From Litorivicinus sp. (GTDB lineage: Bacteria > Pseudomonadota > Gammaproteobacteria > Pseudomonadales > Litorivicinaceae), in the NCBI GenBank assembly GCA_018401755.1, contig JAGYKJ010000007.1, forward strand, positions 186,001 through 250,000: DNA of 64,000 nt. The letters run 5' to 3'. The notes beneath the pieces were generated by a model. It did no database searches and was not told the DNA's origin. It saw only the letters and a list, made by a program, of their open reading frames with translations. The translations under genes and the position numbers were made by a program. Below, one piece after another: positions 1 through 12,428 of this stretch. Positions within the stretch are counted from its first letter, which is position 1. Each line of letters opens with the position of its first letter.

Positions 1-2
1 CA

Positions 3-3176
<3,174 letters not shown>

Positions 3177-3180
<4 letters not shown>

Positions 3181-5102
3181 TTCCCGTCTTGAGCCAACGC
3201 TTTGAGGGCAAACCGCTCTGGTGCAACAGCCTCAACCAGATGACGCGACTGTGGCAACACTTCCCCGGTGAGTGCACTGATCACAAGTTCGGCAAGGCCT
3301 GGAGCGGTCAGGGTGCCGCGTGAACCCAGTCCACCGAGTGCTGCCCACCCAGAATGATGGGCACTCGGATAGCGTTTAGCCCGCGTGTGGCGCAGTAAAG
3401 CCCAGTCTGATGTGGAGAGACGCGTCTGATCGAGCAGTAGGCCGGCCACAGCACCATAGTCGGGTGTTGCAGCGCGAACAGACGCGCGATGTCCAACAAT
3501 TTGGAGTGCATCACCTCCACTGGATTCGAGCAGGCTGTTTAGCTCGAGAAGGTTAGTGGAATCATCCTCGTCTGTCGGAGTGCAATCAGTGGAGAGATTT
3601 TGGTAGGTGGCGCCACAGGTTGCGATTCCATTGTCCTGGGCAGGAGCAAGATAGCCCCGACCGCATAGAGCCATGCGAAGCATTGGAGAGCCGCTTAGGA
3701 AAGTGACTTGTCCACGGATGGGTTTGAGTGGAATGTCTACAGGGGCAAGCTCCGGGATTGCATGGGCGTTTGCCAAAATGACTTGGTCAGTGATGCCTTG
3801 ACAGGGGCCATCGGGTCGCTCGCCCCTCCATCGATAACCTTGCGTGAGTGGCTTGATCGCTCGGACTCGTGTACTTGTGACGCACTCGATGCGGGGATGA
3901 TCGAGTAATGCCAAGACAATTTGAGAAGGCTCAAGCCACCCGGCTGGTTTGAGAATGAGTCCACCTGCTGCAACCGGATAGCCAGCTTGCGATGTCGCCT
4001 CGATTCGATCGACCAGGCACAGCGAATCGCTCGGCGCATGCAATGCATGCCAAAGCTTGGTGTGCTGTAACTCTGTGGCGGGATTGATCGATTCCAGAAG
4101 CACGCCAGTCGGATGCCAATAGGGTGCCAAGTGATCGGCCCCATAGACCGATGCTAACTGGTGTAAGCCAAGCCATTGCCAGCGACTCAGTGGATCTGCA
4201 TCGATCGCCAGCTTCGTGTAAGTGATGCCTTGCGGGTTTCCGGAGGCACCAGCAGCGGGCGAGTCTGCTTCAAGCACGGTGACGGTGTAGCCCCGATTTG
4301 CGAGACCGCGCGCGACAAAGGCGCCTGCGAGACCTGCGCCAACCACGGTGGCGGTTCGCTGGGGTTGGTGTGGGTGCCACTCGCCTGGCCATTGAGCCTG
4401 AAGTCGATGACGTTTTCCAAAGACGCCTGGTTCACGCGAGACCTGAAAACCGGCAGCCTGCAATCCCTCTCGCACCACTGTTGCTGCGGTGAAGGTGGCT
4501 ACTGTTGCGCCAGGAACGGACAGGCGTGACATGGCATGGTAGAGGCTGTCTTGCCACAACTCAGGATTACGATTTGGGGCAAAGCCATCAAGGCACCATG
4601 CATCGATGCGTCCATCGAGCCCCTCAAATACCGCCGCGCCATCACCCCAATGCAGATCTAGAACCAAACGACCACCCGCGAGGTGGCGTCGATGTCCGCC
4701 GGCAATCGGTGGTGGCCAGTGGGCGCGCAATTCTGCGGCGAAGGGATGGAGTGACTCGGATAATTCGAGTGCATGGTGCATTCGAGATAAATCATCTGGT
4801 AATAAGGGGTGGAGTTCAGCTGAGATCCACTGCAGTCGTGTATTTGGCGGCGCGTGTTTGAGAAAGGCGTCGAGCACAACCAAGCAGGTGAGACCACAAC
4901 CAAAACCGGTCTCCCCAATACGCAGACAACTGCCTGAGGGTAACGCACCCATTTTGCTAACTAGGTCTGGGCCTTCCACAAACAACGCGCTGCGCTCTGC
5001 CACTGGATTTTGAACTTGAAAGTAATGGTCACCGAAGCGAGGCGCCCAAAATGGGGCAACAGGATCGAGCTGGGCCGGCTCGATCCGTGGGTAAGATCTC
5101 AC
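3177..5102 (-). CDS. mnmC: Bifunctional tRNA wobble-uridine modification enzyme MnmC
   Basis: MnmC completes the 5-methylaminomethyl modification of uridine 34 in certain tRNAs. The 641-residue protein has the expected two halves. The N-terminal MnmD methyltransferase runs to about residue 245, with a SAM-binding glycine motif GETGFGCGLTCL and the segment DAWCLDGFAPNRNPELW. The C-terminal MnmC1 half is an FAD-dependent oxidoreductase with a Rossmann start VVGAGLAGAFVARGLANRG at about residue 250 and the phrase LKPIRGQVTFL. The start ATG overlaps the stop of the upstream SH3 gene. It is convergent with, and overlaps by four bases, the SLT lipoprotein gene. Length and motif order match the fused enzyme, so both steps should be present. 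Confidence 0.95.
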
Positions 5103-5806
5103 AATCGACGATCGATCCGTCTGCGCTTAAACAGCGGTATCACCAGACCCAATAGCCATCCCGCCCCTAACGTTAAGGCACCAAGAATAAACCACTCTTT
5201 GGTTGCATCATCCTTCAAAGCAAGATTTTGTGACTTGAGCGATTCGTTATCATTGGCGAGCAAAATTCGCTCTGCTTCGAGTGCCTCTGCCCGTGCTTTG
5301 AGCCTGACCGCATCTCCGGACAGTGTGACTAGATTTTGATAATCAGCGGTCGCTTTACGGGCAGTGACTTCAGCCTCGCTTTTCGCTGCGTCGGCTGCAT
5401 TTTTGGCACGGATCGCCTCGTCTAGGGCAGCGTTCGCCTGAGTCATTTCGGCTTGAATATTTGCAAGTTGCTGCTCGAGTTCTGGGAGACGAGTCGCCGC
5501 AGGGGGGGTCGAAAGGAGATAACGTGAGAGAACATAACCATCCCGGCCAGCACCGTCTTGGACGCGGCTGTAGCCAGAAGGCAGCTGCTCGAGTACAGAA
5601 ACCTGTGCGCCCGATGGGAGGAACCGTAGAATCCGGTACTCGGTGGATTCACCAGAGCGCATCGGGACTTCGAGCTGATCAGTGATGTAGGCTGCCTGCG
5701 CAAAAGTGCTGATACACCCGACCAGAATTATGGCTGCCGCTTGGCGTTGACGTGTTCCCTTCAATCCTTGTCCCATCATCTCGTGATTCCATCGATGCTC
5801 GTTCAT
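5099..5806 (-). CDS. SH3-domain membrane protein (TIGR04211-like)
   Basis: This is a 235-residue envelope protein of unknown exact function. A signal peptide ending near FAQAAYITD is followed by a bacterial SH3 domain (about residues 40-105, with VPMRSGESTEYRIL and GYVLSRYL). A long coiled coil rich in Ala/Glu/Lys runs to about 200, and a single membrane helix near the C-terminus is followed by basic residues (KRRRIDRR). This layout matches the TIGR04211 family, which is common next to housekeeping genes in gammaproteobacteria. It overlaps yciB upstream and mnmC downstream by four bases each, suggesting one operon. A second possible start lies about ten codons in (MMGQGLKG). Confidence 0.8.
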   Translation of the reverse strand: MNEHRWNHEMMGQGLKGTRQRQAAAIILVGCISTFAQAAYITDQLEVPMRSGESTEYRILRFLPSGAQVSVLEQLPSGYSRVQDGAGRDGYVLSRYLLSTPPAATRLPELEQQLANIQAEMTQANAALDEAIRAKNAADAAKSEAEVTARKATADYQNLVTLSGDAVRLKARAEALEAERILLANDNESLKSQNLALKDDATKEWFILGALTLGAGWLLGLVIPLFKRRRIDRRL

Positions 5807-6342
5807 TCTTCAGCGGGTTCGGCGACCCGACTGATCCAGATGCCTTGCAGGATAATAAAGACCAAGGTTAAGCCCAAGAGTCCAAACAATTTAAAGTTCA
5901 CCCACGTGGCCTCATCAAATTGATAAGCAACCATGAGGTTTAAAATCCCACTGGCGACAAAAAAAACGGCCCACGCGAATGACAGTCGATTCCAGCGCGC
6001 TGGACTCAGTTGCACGGCCTGCTCAAGCATCCGCTGAATCAGCGGCTTTTGGCCAATAAAGTGGCTACCGATAAATACCAAGGCAAAGAGCCAGTTCACA
6101 ACAGTCGGCTTCCACATAATGAACCACCCCTCACGAAGTAGGACTGTTGCGCCTCCCAAAACGACCACCAGGCCCACTGTCGCGAGCGCCATTTTTTCGA
6201 TGCGCTTCGTCATCAGATAGGTGATCCCCACGTGCATCACCGTCACTGGAATTAAAATGCCGGTGGCCAGAATGAGGTCCCCACTCCATCGGTACACCCC
6301 AAAAAAGATCGCAATGGGTAAGAAATCCAACAGTAGTTTCAT
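5803..6342 (-). CDS. yciB: Inner membrane-spanning protein YciB (septation protein A family)
   Basis: YciB is an inner-membrane protein linked to envelope synthesis and septation. I placed the start at the ATG that gives MKLLLDFLPIAIFF, because family members begin almost exactly this way; an in-frame ATG eleven codons further upstream lacks support. The roughly 179-residue product is almost entirely hydrophobic, with about five membrane helices, a KWxP-like phrase (WKPTVVNWLFALVF) and the conserved region FIGQKPLIQRML. The gene heads a minus-strand operon with the SH3 protein and mnmC, each joined by four-base overlaps. Confidence 0.92.
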   Translation of the reverse strand: MKLLLDFLPIAIFFGVYRWSGDLILATGILIPVTVMHVGITYLMTKRIEKMALATVGLVVVLGGATVLLREGWFIMWKPTVVNWLFALVFIGSHFIGQKPLIQRMLEQAVQLSPARWNRLSFAWAVFFVASGILNLMVAYQFDEATWVNFKLFGLLGLTLVFIILQGIWISRVAEPAEE

Positions 6343-6669
6343 GGCGTATCCCGAACTCGCTCGAATCGTTCTCATGATACACAGAATTCAATAACGACGG
6401 AGCGATCAAGGGTGTATGGGAGTCCGGATCTGATGTCAAAAAGCGTGTATCGCCGCATGATACTGTCATGAATAACCCCGAAAATCTCGAAAACCGACCT
6501 GTGCAGGCGTGTGTCAAGGGGATGTCCTGCGTCTGAGTATTTGAGTATGACGTGGACAGCGGGTGGCGATGCGGTGACGACCAGCTATTTTAGGGACGTG
6601 GGCGCTGCGCATATGCCGATGCTCGGGGATCCGTTACACTGTCTCCCTGCAATTTTGGATCGTTTGCCC
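6343..6669. other. Divergent intergenic region between yciB and yciO
   Basis: About 330 bases separate two divergent genes, and no convincing gene lies here. An open frame upstream of yciO extends into it but has no homology-like character. A TACACT box (6635-6640), about 30 bases before the yciO start, is a plausible -10 element for the plus strand. I did not find a clear -35 partner, operator or RNA structure. Confidence 0.45.
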
Positions 6670-7293
6670 GTGTTGGTTGCGCTGCACCCTGAAAATCCCC
6701 AGCCTCGATTGGTGTCTCAAGTCTTGGATGCATTGCGTAGCGGTGGAGTCATTGTGTACCCCACTGACTCTGGGTATGCGATCGGATGTACTTTGGGGAA
6801 CAAGGACGGCCTTGATACGATTCGTCGCATTCGTCGGCTCGATGACAAACACAACTTTACGCTGCTATGCCGGGATTTGTCTGAGATTGCCACCTATGCA
6901 CTGGTTGAGAATACGATTTATCGTCTACTGAAGGCACATACCCCAGGACCCTACACCTTTATTCTTGAAGCGACACGAGAAGTTCCGCGGCGCTTGGTTC
7001 ATCCCAAGCGGAAGCAAATTGGTATTCGTATTCCAGATAATGTCATCGCACAGGCGCTGTTAGAGGGCTTGGGCGAACCCTTGATGACATCAACTTTGAT
7101 TCTGCCAGGTGAGGAGCTACCCATGACAGATCCCTATGACATCGAGGCCAGCTTGGGGCATCAGTTAGCAGCGGTCATTGATGGCGGATTTTGCGGATTT
7201 GAGGGAACCACGGTGGTGGATTTAACAGAAGGAATTCCGCGGGTCACTCGGGTTGGTGCGGGCGATCCAGCAGCTTTCGGTGATCTCGGATAA
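6670..7293 (+). CDS. yciO: YciO family protein (Sua5/YrdC-like fold)
   Basis: This belongs to the YrdC/Sua5/YciO superfamily, whose best-known members make the threonylcarbamoyl-AMP used for t6A in tRNA. YciO itself has an unclear role. The product matches the YciO subtype, with HPENPQPRL at the N-terminus, GGVIVYPTDSGYAIGC, the nucleotide-site phrase HNFTLLCRDLSE and GNYTFIL-like GPYTFILEA. I chose the GTG at 6670, which gives 207 residues, essentially the length of E. coli YciO. A TTG two codons earlier and ATGs at 6613/6619 are alternatives. A weak Shine-Dalgarno-like TGGAT precedes it. Confidence 0.85.
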   Translation: MLVALHPENPQPRLVSQVLDALRSGGVIVYPTDSGYAIGCTLGNKDGLDTIRRIRRLDDKHNFTLLCRDLSEIATYALVENTIYRLLKAHTPGPYTFILEATREVPRRLVHPKRKQIGIRIPDNVIAQALLEGLGEPLMTSTLILPGEELPMTDPYDIEASLGHQLAAVIDGGFCGFEGTTVVDLTEGIPRVTRVGAGDPAAFGDLG

Positions 7294-7302
7294 AACCTTG
7301 GG

Positions 7303-7308
7303 TATGAT
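7303..7308 (+). promoter_or_regulatory. Possible -10 element upstream of trpS
   Basis: The hexamer TATGAT lies about 30 bases before the trpS start in the short gap after yciO. A clear -35 partner at the right spacing is not seen, so this is a weak call. Confidence 0.35.
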
Positions 7309-7338
7309 CATGTTTTATGTTCGCGGAAGGAGTGTGTT

Positions 7339-8553
7339 TTGAGCGGGGTGGATCCCTCCCAGCGTGTTCTGTCAGGAATGCGCCCCACAGGTCGATTGCA
7401 TTTGGGCCACTACCACGGTGTGTTAAAGAACTGGGTACGGTTACAGCATGAGTACGAATGTTTCTTTTTTGTTGCGGATTGGCATGCGCTGACGACCCAT
7501 TATCAAGATCCCCGTGGGATTGAGTCCGCCGTCTTTGACATGGTGGTTGATTGGTTGGCGGCGGGAGTGAATCCGGGCTCTGCGACTTTATTTGTACAAT
7601 CCCAAGTGGTCGAGCACGCAGAGCTCCATCTATTGCTCTCAATGATGACGCCGCTTGGATGGCTTGAGCGCGTGCCAACGTATAAGGATCAGCAAGAGAA
7701 GCTGTCTGACAAAGATCTGACCACTTACGGCTTCTTGGGTTATCCATTATTGCAGTCAGCAGATATCTTGCTGTATCGCGCAGGCCTCGTGCCGGTCGGT
7801 GCTGATCAAGTCGCTCACGTTGAGATCACGCGCGAAATCGCACGTCGGTTCAATCATCTGTATGGGCGTGAGGTGGATTTTGCGGAATTGGCTGAGGCTG
7901 CAATCGATAAGATGGGGAAAAAGGCGGCCAAGTTGTATCGCAGTCTTCGCAAGAAGTACCTTGAAGCAGGTGATCAGGATTCGTTAGATACGGCGCGCGC
8001 ATTAGTCAAAGAACAACAAAATATCACCCTTGCTGACCGTGAACGGTTAATGGGGTACCTCGAGGGCACGGGTAAGGTGATCTTGCCTGAGCCACAAGCA
8101 TTACTGACTGAGGCCGCCAAAATGCCAGGCCTTGATGGTCAAAAAATGTCTAAAAGTTATAATAATTACATTGGCTTGAGAGAGGATCCTGATTCAGTTT
8201 CTCTAAAGATAAAGCGAATGCCGACGGATCCTGCGCGGGTGCGCTTATCCGATCCAGGGCAGCCCTCACAGTGCCCGGTTTGGCAATTCCATCTGCTGTA
8301 CTCGGATGATTCCACCAAGGCCTGGGTTGAGACAGGTTGCACGACAGCAGGTATTGGCTGTTTGGAATGCAAGAAGCCCGTGATTGATGCCGTGATTGCG
8401 GAGCAGGAGCAGATCATCGCGAGGGCGCGGACCTATGAAGACAATCCTGACATGGTGCGTAGTATCCTCAATGATGGTGCTGAGGTTGCCGAAGATGCTG
8501 CGCGTCAGACCTTGATTGAAGTGCGCCAGGCGATGGGGCTTCAGTACCGGTGA
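7339..8553 (+). CDS. trpS: Tryptophanyl-tRNA synthetase, long form
   Basis: This enzyme charges tRNA-Trp. It is a class I synthetase with a HIGH-like motif HLGH near residue 21 and a KMSKS signature (QKMSKSYNN). At 404 residues it is longer than the roughly 330-residue E. coli enzyme. The extra length is a charged insert of about 65 residues (roughly 190-255) just before the KMSKS loop, plus a C-terminal section with a CxxC-like GCLECKKP. Long-form TrpRS is known in other gammaproteobacteria such as Pseudomonas. The start is TTG at 7339, preceded by a strong GGAAGGAG ribosome site. The stop overlaps the GTG start of scpA by four bases. Confidence 0.95.
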   Translation: MSGVDPSQRVLSGMRPTGRLHLGHYHGVLKNWVRLQHEYECFFFVADWHALTTHYQDPRGIESAVFDMVVDWLAAGVNPGSATLFVQSQVVEHAELHLLLSMMTPLGWLERVPTYKDQQEKLSDKDLTTYGFLGYPLLQSADILLYRAGLVPVGADQVAHVEITREIARRFNHLYGREVDFAELAEAAIDKMGKKAAKLYRSLRKKYLEAGDQDSLDTARALVKEQQNITLADRERLMGYLEGTGKVILPEPQALLTEAAKMPGLDGQKMSKSYNNYIGLREDPDSVSLKIKRMPTDPARVRLSDPGQPSQCPVWQFHLLYSDDSTKAWVETGCTTAGIGCLECKKPVIDAVIAEQEQIIARARTYEDNPDMVRSILNDGAEVAEDAARQTLIEVRQAMGLQYR

Positions 8554-9350
8554 GGCAACCAGTTCAGGGCGAACTCCCACTGGCGATTGTCGCAGGCGAA
8601 GCGTTCACCACCTTACCTGAAGATCTGTATATCCCTCCGGATGCATTGGAAGTGATTCTGGATGCATTTGAGGGCCCTTTGGATTTGTTGCTGTACTTAA
8701 TCCGGCGCCAGAATCTCGATATCCGTCAGATCAATGTGGCTGAGATTACCCATCAGTACATGGCGTATATTGCGATGTTGGAAGCGATGCGATTTGAGCT
8801 TGCCGCCGAGTATCTCCTGATGGCGGCCATGTTGGCTGAGATTAAGTCACGGGTTTTGCTGCCGCAACTGCCTGATCACGAAGGGGACGAGGATGATCCC
8901 AGGGCCGCGCTGGTGCGTCAGCTATTGGCCTACGAGGAACTCAAGCAGTCTGCAGAATTATTGGATGCGATTCCGCGTGTTGACCGCGACTGGGTGGTCG
9001 CCTCTGCGCTCGCGCCTGAACTGGATTTGTTAAGACCGCCACCAATGGTTGATTTGGCAGAGCTGGTCATTGCGTTTTCTGATTTATTGGCACGCGCGCA
9101 GTTGTCTGCAGCGCATCAGGTGCATTTTGAAACTCTGTCGACGCGGGAGCGGATGAGTCAGATTCTTGACCGTCTGCGGGTCCGCGCTGAACTTGGGTTA
9201 AATGAGCTGTTTTTAGGGTCTGAAGGGCGCGCGGGTGTGGTCGTTGCCTTTTTGGCGGTGCTCGAGTTGGTCCGTGAGGGCTTAGTTGGCTTGGTCCAAG
9301 CGGCCCCGGGACAGATGGTTTACGTCACGCGAGGGACGGTACATGGCTGA
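8550..9350 (+). CDS. scpA: Segregation and condensation protein A
   Basis: ScpA is the kleisin subunit that bridges SMC heads in the bacterial condensin. The 266-residue product begins with GTG overlapping the trpS stop. Visible hallmarks are FEGPLDLLLYLIRRQNLDI near residue 40, ITHQYMAYI, and EYLLMAAMLAEIKSRVLLP, all typical of the N-terminal SMC-binding region. A C-terminal winged-helix segment follows. It overlaps scpB by eight bases, as expected for a coexpressed scpA-scpB pair; smc is not in this window. Confidence 0.96.
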   Translation: MRQPVQGELPLAIVAGEAFTTLPEDLYIPPDALEVILDAFEGPLDLLLYLIRRQNLDIRQINVAEITHQYMAYIAMLEAMRFELAAEYLLMAAMLAEIKSRVLLPQLPDHEGDEDDPRAALVRQLLAYEELKQSAELLDAIPRVDRDWVVASALAPELDLLRPPPMVDLAELVIAFSDLLARAQLSAAHQVHFETLSTRERMSQILDRLRVRAELGLNELFLGSEGRAGVVVAFLAVLELVREGLVGLVQAAPGQMVYVTRGTVHG

Positions 9351-9918
9351 GTTGTCGCTGGTTCGGGTGATCGAAGGGGTATTGTTCGCGGCGCGTGAGC
9401 CGGTCTCGATCCAGGCGCTGAAGAAAGTCTTTGAAGAAGGTCCGCAGAATCCGTCTGAAGGCATGTTACGTGAAGCGTTATCGCGTTTGGCTGCAGAGTA
9501 TGCGGATCGTTCGGTTCAGTTGGTTGAGGTGGCCACTGGATTTCGGTTTCAGGTAGTGGATGCGGTCTCACCTTATTTGGCGCGTTTGTCTGAGGAAAAG
9601 CCCGGACGGTATTCTCGAGCGATGCTTGAGACGCTCGCCATGATTTGTTACCGCCAACCGGTGACTCGAGGCGAAATCGAAAGTGTGCGAGGCGTTGCGG
9701 TTGGAAGTCCGATTATTCGCACTCTTGAAGAGCGTGGTTGGATTCATGTGGTAGGGCACAAAGATGTCCCTGGACGTCCAGCGCTTTTCGCGACCACGCG
9801 TCAGTTTTTAGATGATTTTGGATTAAAGAGCCTCGACCAGTTACCGCTTCCTAAGGGAGTGCAGAGTCGAAGATCTGAGGATCTGTTAGATGGATTAGCG
9901 GAGCAGATCAATGAGTGA
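9343..9918 (+). CDS. scpB: Segregation and condensation protein B
   Basis: ScpB forms a dimer that binds ScpA and regulates condensin. I start it at ATG 9343, inside the end of scpA, rather than at an earlier in-frame codon, because MAELSLVRVIEGVLFAA is the typical opening. Two winged helices are visible. The signature stretch is SRAMLETLAMICYRQPVTRGEIESVRGV with the following GHKDVPGRPALFATT. The 191-residue length is normal. The next gene, rluB, starts eight bases before the stop. Confidence 0.95.
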   Translation: MAELSLVRVIEGVLFAAREPVSIQALKKVFEEGPQNPSEGMLREALSRLAAEYADRSVQLVEVATGFRFQVVDAVSPYLARLSEEKPGRYSRAMLETLAMICYRQPVTRGEIESVRGVAVGSPIIRTLEERGWIHVVGHKDVPGRPALFATTRQFLDDFGLKSLDQLPLPKGVQSRRSEDLLDGLAEQINE

Positions 9919-10909
9919 GCGACTACAAAAGGTGCTGGCGCGTGCAGGGCTCGGGTCGCGGCGTGGGTTAGAGGACGTCATTGCACAGGGACGCGTGCGG
10001 GTAAATGGCGAGCTGGCCGTGTTGGGAACGAAGGTGACCGCTGAAGATCGAATAGAGATGGACGGTGTTCGCTTGGACACCAGTAATTGGGCCAGTGGTG
10101 AGCGGCGAGTGATTGTCTATCACAAACCGGAGGGCCAAGTATCGACACGGTCAGATCCTGAGGGGCGTCCGACCATTTTCGATCGTCTGCCGGCGGTTCG
10201 TAGTGGTCGTTGGATCGCAGTGGGTCGACTAGATATTGCCACCTCAGGGTTGATGTTGCTGACCACTGATGGGGAGCTTGCCAATAAGCTGATGCATCCT
10301 TCAAGCGGCGTTGATCGTGAGTATCTGGTGCGACTGCATGGACAGATCACGCCCGAGATCGTCAAGCGCCTGCGTGACGGTGTGGAACTCGATGATGGGC
10401 ATGCTCGATTTACAGACATTGTGCCGCATCCAGATGATGATCCAGAGAAATCAAACCGTTGGTTTTATGTTGCGTTGATGGAAGGTCGTAATCGTGAGGT
10501 GCGCAGACTTTGGGAAAGCCAAGGGATTGAAGTCAACCGCCTAAAGCGGGTGCGCTATGGTTGTATCTTTTTGCCATCGTCGCTAAAACAAGGCGGATTT
10601 GTGGAGCTGTCGCAGCGGGAAACTGATGATTTAGCTGCGCTTGTCGCCCTGCCTTCGGTCCCAGTCCCAACCATGACACCGCAAGCGCTGAAAGATCAGG
10701 CGCGACGGCTCGGAAAGGCAGTGCGGAAGGCACCACTTCGGCCTGAGCGACGTGACTCAGAGCACGCTCCTCGTGCACCTCGATCGGCTGTCACCAGAGA
10801 TCGCGCAACAGAGACCACGGCAACCGATTGGTCATCCCGTCCATCGCGGGGAGGGCGGTCTTCGGTCTCGCCTACTCCGCCTGCAAAGCCAACACGTCGC
10901 GGACGTTAA
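9911..10909 (+). CDS. rluB: 23S rRNA pseudouridine synthase RluB
   Basis: RluB makes pseudouridine 2605 in 23S rRNA. An S4 RNA-binding domain (MSERLQKVLARAGLGSRR) opens the protein. The RsuA-type catalytic domain follows, with the active-site aspartate in GRLDIATSGLMLLT and the phrase EGRNREVRRLWE. The C-terminal 80 residues are low-complexity and basic, rich in Arg/Pro/Ser. The start lies within the end of scpB. The 3' end overlaps the convergent short-chain dehydrogenase gene by 38 bases, so the basic tail of RluB is encoded antisense to the end of that gene. Confidence 0.93.
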   Translation: MSERLQKVLARAGLGSRRGLEDVIAQGRVRVNGELAVLGTKVTAEDRIEMDGVRLDTSNWASGERRVIVYHKPEGQVSTRSDPEGRPTIFDRLPAVRSGRWIAVGRLDIATSGLMLLTTDGELANKLMHPSSGVDREYLVRLHGQITPEIVKRLRDGVELDDGHARFTDIVPHPDDDPEKSNRWFYVALMEGRNREVRRLWESQGIEVNRLKRVRYGCIFLPSSLKQGGFVELSQRETDDLAALVALPSVPVPTMTPQALKDQARRLGKAVRKAPLRPERRDSEHAPRAPRSAVTRDRATETTATDWSSRPSRGGRSSVSPTPPAKPTRRGR

Positions 10910-11654
10910 CGCGTCCGCCGTGGCCGCGCGCTGCATCCGCCGAGAGTCCCCATAGAAATGCGTCGAGCACAGTCTCGGGCTGCGGTAACGTCCTTGGATC
11001 CTCACCAGGCTTTGCCTCTGCGCGCATTCGAGTCGCGGTACCGCCAGGGTTGACGGTGAATATGCAGGTGGTAGAGGTATTCTCAAGTTCGGCTGCAAGC
11101 ACGGCCGTGAAGTTCTCAAGCCCGGCTTTCGAGACACCGTAGGCACCCCAATAGGCCTCGGGTGACGGACCAACGCTGGATGTTGTCATCACGATGCGAC
11201 CTGAGTCTGATGCATCGAGTAAAGGGAGAACGGCCTGTGTGATCAGGAATACGGCATTGAGGTTGACTTGCATCACGCGATGCCACTGATCTGGGCGATG
11301 CGTTGCGATTGGCTCACGTCCGCCAAGGACTGCGGCAATGTGGGCCAGACCATCGAGGCGTCCAAAATGCTCTGCGATCTGTGCCGCGATTTGATCGGCA
11401 CCTTCTGCTGAAAGTTGTTCGAGATCGACCGGGATCGCCACCGGCTCCGGATAGCCTGCGGCCACAATGGCGTCATAGAGAGTATCGAGAGCGGCCTCAT
11501 CGCGTCCCAGCAAGAGACAGGTTGCGCCGAGCTCTGCCAGACGCCAGGCAAGCGCTCGCCCGATTCCTCGAGTGGCACCTGTGACCAAAATCACACGGTT
11601 TAAAAATGAATCTGGGAGCCACTGCGTGTCGGCAATGGTTTGGGCAATGGTCAT
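10872..11654 (-). CDS. Short-chain dehydrogenase/reductase, YciK-like
   Basis: This NAD(P)-dependent oxidoreductase of the SDR family has 260 residues. The cofactor motif TGATRGIG lies near residue 25. NAG is replaced by AAV at the usual position, the catalytic serine falls in TTSSVG, and the YxxxK pair is in YGVSK. The overall pattern and the position next to ubiG match YciK of E. coli and Pseudomonas, whose substrate is not established. It overlaps ubiG by four bases upstream, suggesting cotranscription, and overlaps rluB tail-to-tail. Confidence 0.88.
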   Translation of the reverse strand: MTIAQTIADTQWLPDSFLNRVILVTGATRGIGRALAWRLAELGATCLLLGRDEAALDTLYDAIVAAGYPEPVAIPVDLEQLSAEGADQIAAQIAEHFGRLDGLAHIAAVLGGREPIATHRPDQWHRVMQVNLNAVFLITQAVLPLLDASDSGRIVMTTSSVGPSPEAYWGAYGVSKAGLENFTAVLAAELENTSTTCIFTVNPGGTATRMRAEAKPGEDPRTLPQPETVLDAFLWGLSADAARGHGGRVNVRDVLALQAE

Positions 11655-12352
11655 GCGGGCTTCCTTGCAGCAAATACGTAATTAATCGAAAGATCGTTGG
11701 GGTCGCGCTGAAACTGTCGGTACAGCGGGTGCCAGGTCAACCCCTCGATTTTTGCGGGCTGCAGTCCGGCGTTGCGCGCGTAGCCGGCCAGTTCGGAGGG
11801 GCGTCGAAAACGGGAGTAGTCATGGGTCCCTTTGGGGACCCATTGTGCAAGATATTCCGCAAATACGATTGCGCCTAGGTAGGCTTTGGGTGATCGATTC
11901 AATGTCGATAGGATCAGCACACCGCCCGGTGCGAGCATATCGCTCATTGCTTGAACGGTGGCCTCAGGATCTGTCACATGTTCAATCATTTCAAAGGCGG
12001 TGATGAGGTCGAATGCGCCAGTATGCGAGGCGGCGAATTCTTCCGCAGTTCCGAATTCGTACTGAAGCTGGAGGCCTGATTCCTCGGCATGAAGTCGTGC
12101 AGCCTGCAGCATCTGCATTGACGCATCGAGTCCCGTGACTTGCGCCCCGCGCCTTACCATTGCCTCAGCCGCGAGCCCGCCACCGCAGCCAACATCGAGG
12201 ACCCGCGCATCTTGGAGCAATGCATGTGCTTCGACGAAGTCGATGCGCAGAGGATTCATCAGATGCAGCATGCGCATGGGTCCCTCGGGATCCCAGTAGG
12301 AACGTGCAAATCCGTTGAACTTGGCAATTTCAGAGGCGGATGCGGTACTCAT
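11651..12352 (-). CDS. ubiG: Ubiquinone biosynthesis O-methyltransferase UbiG
   Basis: UbiG performs both O-methylations in ubiquinone synthesis. I use the ATG giving MSTASASEIAKFNG, preceded by an AGGGA-like site; an ATG 13 codons upstream has no ribosome site. The 233-residue product carries the UbiG opening (AKFNGFARSYWDPEGPMRMLHLMNP), the SAM motif LDVGCGGGLAAE and the membrane-association stretch that follows. In Pseudomonas a phosphatase gene (gph) sits between ubiG and yciK; here the two genes touch directly. Confidence 0.95.
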   Translation of the reverse strand: MSTASASEIAKFNGFARSYWDPEGPMRMLHLMNPLRIDFVEAHALLQDARVLDVGCGGGLAAEAMVRRGAQVTGLDASMQMLQAARLHAEESGLQLQYEFGTAEEFAASHTGAFDLITAFEMIEHVTDPEATVQAMSDMLAPGGVLILSTLNRSPKAYLGAIVFAEYLAQWVPKGTHDYSRFRRPSELAGYARNAGLQPAKIEGLTWHPLYRQFQRDPNDLSINYVFAARKPA

Positions 12353-12428
12353 ACAGGAATCCCTATCTCTTTGTGGACTATTTAAATTCATTTATATCAA
12401 TAATTTAATCGATATATGTAACTAAGAA

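Noticed and set aside
7900..8110. TrpS insert as an intein or novel domain
   Set aside because: The charged insert is a known feature of long-form bacterial TrpRS and has no splice motifs.
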